A stretch of DNA of 64,000 nucleotides from DASQZK01 sp963771005 (GTDB lineage Bacteria; Bacteroidota; Bacteroidia; Bacteroidales; GCA-2748055): the NCBI GenBank assembly GCA_963771005.1, contig CAVYRO010000008.1, forward strand, positions 1,302,001 through 1,366,000. Direction: 5' to 3'. This document shows, piece by piece, positions 62,113-64,000 of this stretch. The stretch's first letter is position 1; the number at the start of each line of letters is the position of its first letter. Under the pieces are notes generated by a model. The model made no database searches. It was not told where the DNA came from and saw nothing but the letters and a program-made list of their open reading frames with translations. The position numbers and the translations under genes were made by a program.

Positions 62113-62133
62113 TTTGTAACAGTATTTGTAACA
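62113..62133. promoter_or_regulatory. Direct repeat TTTGTAACA, possible operator
   Basis: Two copies of TTTGTAACA (62113-62121 and 62125-62133), 12 bases apart, lie between the start codon of the recombinase-like gene and its -7 box. The spacing and place fit an operator or autoregulatory site, but no binding protein is known. Confidence 0.35.
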
Positions 62134-62139
62134 AATATA
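62132..62139 (-). promoter_or_regulatory. Candidate -7 box of the recombinase/methyltransferase pair
   Basis: Minus strand TATATTTG, a full match to TAnnTTTG, 22 bases before the ATG at 62109. No clear -33 box. Confidence 0.4.
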
Positions 62140-62205
62140 ATTTTATTATTCTTAATTACTGATATTTAGGTATCTTTTTCTGGTTAATTATTAACCGGTT
62201 AAATT

Positions 62206-62480
62206 AATTGGTGATCTGGTGATTGGGTGATTTGGTGAAGTAGAAGAGGAACGCGGATTTTACGGAAAAATACGGATTGACACGGATTTTTATGCCGGAT
62301 CGAAACCATCTGAAACCATAAATATCAAACAATATCAAACAATTCCATCCGCGATCAGTGTCAAAATCCGTTTCAATCCGCGTTCCTCTTCTCTCAAACC
62401 ATTTCAAACCATTTCAAACCATTTCAAACATTTCAAACCATTTCAAACATTTCAAACATTTCAAACCATTTCAAACCTAA
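62206..62480. repeat. Tandem-repeat region, copy C
   Basis: Left: GGTGATTTGGTGAAGTAGAA, then GAGGAACGCGGATTT. Middle: TACGGATTGACACGGATTT. Right: AATCCGCGTTCCTCTTCTC, followed by nine or ten units of TCAAACCATT or TCAAACAT. The left and right parts around the core are complementary, as in copy A. It fills most of the 432-base gap between the recombinase-like gene and mnmD. The rest of the gap holds the promoters and nothing else that I can see. Confidence 0.65.
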
Positions 62481-62504
62481 AAAATTAGCTTTTCAGGGAA
62501 GTTG

Positions 62505-62512
62505 TATATTCG
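62505..62512 (+). promoter_or_regulatory. Candidate -7 box of mnmD
   Basis: TATATTCG, one base off TAnnTTTG, 42 bases before the ATG at 62554. Weak -33 region. Confidence 0.3.
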
Positions 62513-62553
62513 CATAATCGTATATTCACCTCCTCATTCCGTTGCAAACAGAA

Positions 62554-63210
62554 ATGGAAAGGCATCTGGTCATTTCGGGGGATGGTTCACATACCCTGTT
62601 CGTTCCTGATCTCGGTGAACATTACCATTCGCTGCACGGAGCCGTGCAGGAATCGATGCATGTGTTCATCCGGGAAGGACTCTTATACAGCCGTCTGAGA
62701 GAGGCTGAAGTTTTTGAAGTGGGTTTCGGCACCGGTCTCAATGCCCTTCTTACCCTTAAGTCCGTCATGGAACAGGGTATATCGGTAAGATATTTCAGCC
62801 TTGAGAAGTATCCCCTTCGACGTGAGGAATGGTCGCGGCTGAACTACGCTGAGATCTTTCCCGCCATGATGAAAGGCATTCCGGCTGTTATCCATGAATG
62901 CCCGTGGAATGAGGATTGTGAGATATACCCCGGTTTTATCCTGCATAAGATCCGGGCTGATCTCAAAACTTACACATTCAACATATCGCCCAACCTGGTC
63001 TATTTCGACGCATTTTCCCCTGATGTACAACCCGGCTTATGGTCGCCGGAAATATTTGCGGGAATTTATTCCGCCATGCGACCCGGAGGGATCCTCACCA
63101 CTTACTCGGCGAAAGGAAGCATAAGGCGGATATTGGAGGCTTGTGGATTTCGTACTGAAAAGGTAAAGGGTCCTCCCGGAAAACGGGAGATGTTGCGGGC
63201 GGCTAAATAA
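62554..63210 (+). CDS. mnmD: tRNA 5-methylaminomethyl-2-thiouridine methyltransferase
   Basis: A 218-residue MnmD, started at ATG 62554 (MERHLVISGDGSHTLFVPDL); a TTG at 62542 would add four residues but the ATG gives the family's usual N-terminus. It has LHGAVQESMHVFI, the SAM motif VFEVGFGTGLNALL, VYFDAFSPDVQPGLWS and LTTYSAKGSIRR. It performs the methylation step at U34 of some tRNAs, corresponding to the N-terminal half of MnmC. The FAD-dependent half (MnmC1) is absent here, as in other bacteria with stand-alone MnmD. Confidence 0.93.
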   Translation: MERHLVISGDGSHTLFVPDLGEHYHSLHGAVQESMHVFIREGLLYSRLREAEVFEVGFGTGLNALLTLKSVMEQGISVRYFSLEKYPLRREEWSRLNYAEIFPAMMKGIPAVIHECPWNEDCEIYPGFILHKIRADLKTYTFNISPNLVYFDAFSPDVQPGLWSPEIFAGIYSAMRPGGILTTYSAKGSIRRILEACGFRTEKVKGPPGKREMLRAAK

Positions 63211-63217
63211 AAAATCT

Positions 63218-63248
63218 TTTTCGTTATAAATTAATTATAGTAACTTCG
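63218..63248 (+). promoter_or_regulatory. Candidate promoter of the FKBP-type gene
   Basis: TTTTCG near 63218-63223 and TAACTTCG at 63241-63248 approximate the -33 and -7 boxes, with the ATG 30 bases further on. Confidence 0.35.
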
Positions 63249-63277
63249 CTCATCTAATTATTAATAAAAAACAGAAT

Positions 63278-64000
63278 ATGAAAAAAAATGGAGTTGTCAT
63301 AGTTGTAGGAGTTGTTTTTCTTGCAATCGGTTATGTTCTAGGCATGTTCCTCCCGGTTTCCGGCGGAGCAGGTTCAGTCAATATGAACTCTGAAGTCGAT
63401 ACCTTCGCCTATAGCTATGGATACGACATGGGCGGATTCGTCAAAGGGAATGTTGATAAAATGGAGATCACCGATAATTTCAATCATGATCTTTTCCTCA
63501 ACGGCGTGAAAGCCGGTTTAAAAGAAGATGAATCCGTAATGCCGTCATCGGAAACAGGGATGCACATACAGAGCTTCCTGATGAAAAAATCAAAGGAAAT
63601 GCAGGCCAAGGAAGGTGTGGTTGCTGAAGAAAATCTTGCCGCCGGCCAAAAATTCCTTGAAGAGAATAAAGGAAAAGAAGGAGTGAAAACGACTGAATCC
63701 GGTCTGCAGTATAAAGTGCTTACCGAAGGTCAGGGAAGAAGCCCGAAATCCACTGATACAGTGGTTGTGCAATATACGGGTAAACTTATCGACGGCACTG
63801 TTTTCGACAGCTCCATTGAAAGGGGTGAACCGGCAACTTTCCAGGTGGAAGGGGTTATCCCCGGATGGTCTGAGGCGCTCATGATGATGAAAGTCGGGTC
63901 AAAATGGGAACTTTATGTGCCCAGCAACCTGGCTTATGGCGAAAGGAAAAGAGGAGAACAAATTCCTGCTAACTCCGTCTTAATCTTTGAAGTAGAGCTT
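63278..64000 (+). CDS. FKBP-type peptidyl-prolyl isomerase, membrane-anchored, cut by the right edge
   Basis: ATG at 63278; 241 codons are open to the last base with no stop, but the domain is almost complete. An N-terminal hydrophobic segment (about 5-27; GVVIVVGVVFLAIGYVLG) looks like a membrane anchor or uncleaved signal. Residues about 38-125 form the FKBP dimerisation helices (FAYSYGYDMGGFVKG). Residues about 140-241 are the FKBP domain (TTESGLQYKVL, VVVQYTGKLIDGTVFDSS, VIPGWSEALMMMKVGSKWEL, IPANSVLIFEVEL). It speeds proline isomerisation of proteins in the periplasm or at the outer membrane. Confidence 0.93.
   Translation, partial: MKKNGVVIVVGVVFLAIGYVLGMFLPVSGGAGSVNMNSEVDTFAYSYGYDMGGFVKGNVDKMEITDNFNHDLFLNGVKAGLKEDESVMPSSETGMHIQSFLMKKSKEMQAKEGVVAEENLAAGQKFLEENKGKEGVKTTESGLQYKVLTEGQGRSPKSTDTVVVQYTGKLIDGTVFDSSIERGEPATFQVEGVIPGWSEALMMMKVGSKWELYVPSNLAYGERKRGEQIPANSVLIFEVEL

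Overview
The window looks like chromosome of a free-living, polysaccharide-degrading member of the Bacteroidota (probably Bacteroidales/Marinilabiliales-like; this rank is inference). The signs are SusC/SusD pairs, lipoproteins with short signal peptides ending in Cys, C-terminal type IX secretion (T9SS) sorting domains, Tat-type RRDFI leaders on oxidoreductases, and many -7 boxes of the Bacteroidota form TAnnTTTG upstream of genes. I saw no tRNA, rRNA or CRISPR array.

Layout. (1) 1-13475, minus strand: a nutrient-uptake operon of unusual make-up. In order of transcription it encodes a FAS1 (fasciclin) lipoprotein, a SusC receptor, a SusD lipoprotein, two more FAS1 lipoproteins and a second SusC that runs off the left edge. 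(2) 13984-28561, plus strand: a secreted carbohydrate-degradation block: a large T9SS protein with lamin-tail-like domains, a GH5-FN3-CBM6 enzyme, a GH44 enzyme, a compact GH5, a CBM35-GH26-beta-helix fusion and an amidohydrolase lipoprotein. Together they point to cellulose, xyloglucan and mannan breakdown. (3) 28629-33492, minus: leuC, leuD, a citramalate-synthase-like gene and leuB, with a long 5' leader that holds a small open frame. (4) 33975-40286: an ankyrin lipoprotein, an aldo/keto reductase, a three-gene nucleotide-sugar operon, an OmpA-type protein with a small coiled-coil partner, and a YkgJ-type cysteine-cluster protein. (5) 40335-46961, minus: a complete trpEGDCFBA operon preceded by a leader peptide with three consecutive Trp codons and a terminator hairpin, a classical transcription attenuator. 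(6) 47450-50134: a ferredoxin-reductase-like flavoprotein, rlmN and an iron-type superoxide dismutase. (7) 50274-59994: a fragment of a DUF6599-like gene, an EamA exporter, a GH109-type enzyme, a heavily frameshifted GH2 beta-galactosidase pseudogene, and a sugar kinase/nucleotidyltransferase/sodium symporter operon. (8) 60123-64000: a methyltransferase overlapping a tyrosine recombinase with degenerate catalytic residues, mnmD, and an FKBP-type isomerase cut by the right edge.

The intergenic DNA carries three repeat families: a 121-248 bp palindromic MITE-like element (three copies, all bounded by TA), a 72-73 bp inverted-repeat element (two copies), and arrays of 8-10 bp tandem units around a GAAGAGGAAC-type core (three copies). 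Two of these elements touch coding sequence: one supplies the start-codon context of a GH5 gene and another overlaps that gene's stop codon.

The items most worth following up are the FAS1-SusCD operon, the trp attenuator, the leuC leader with its small open frame, the GH26-beta-helix fusion, the degenerate recombinase/methyltransferase pair and the palindromic repeat families.
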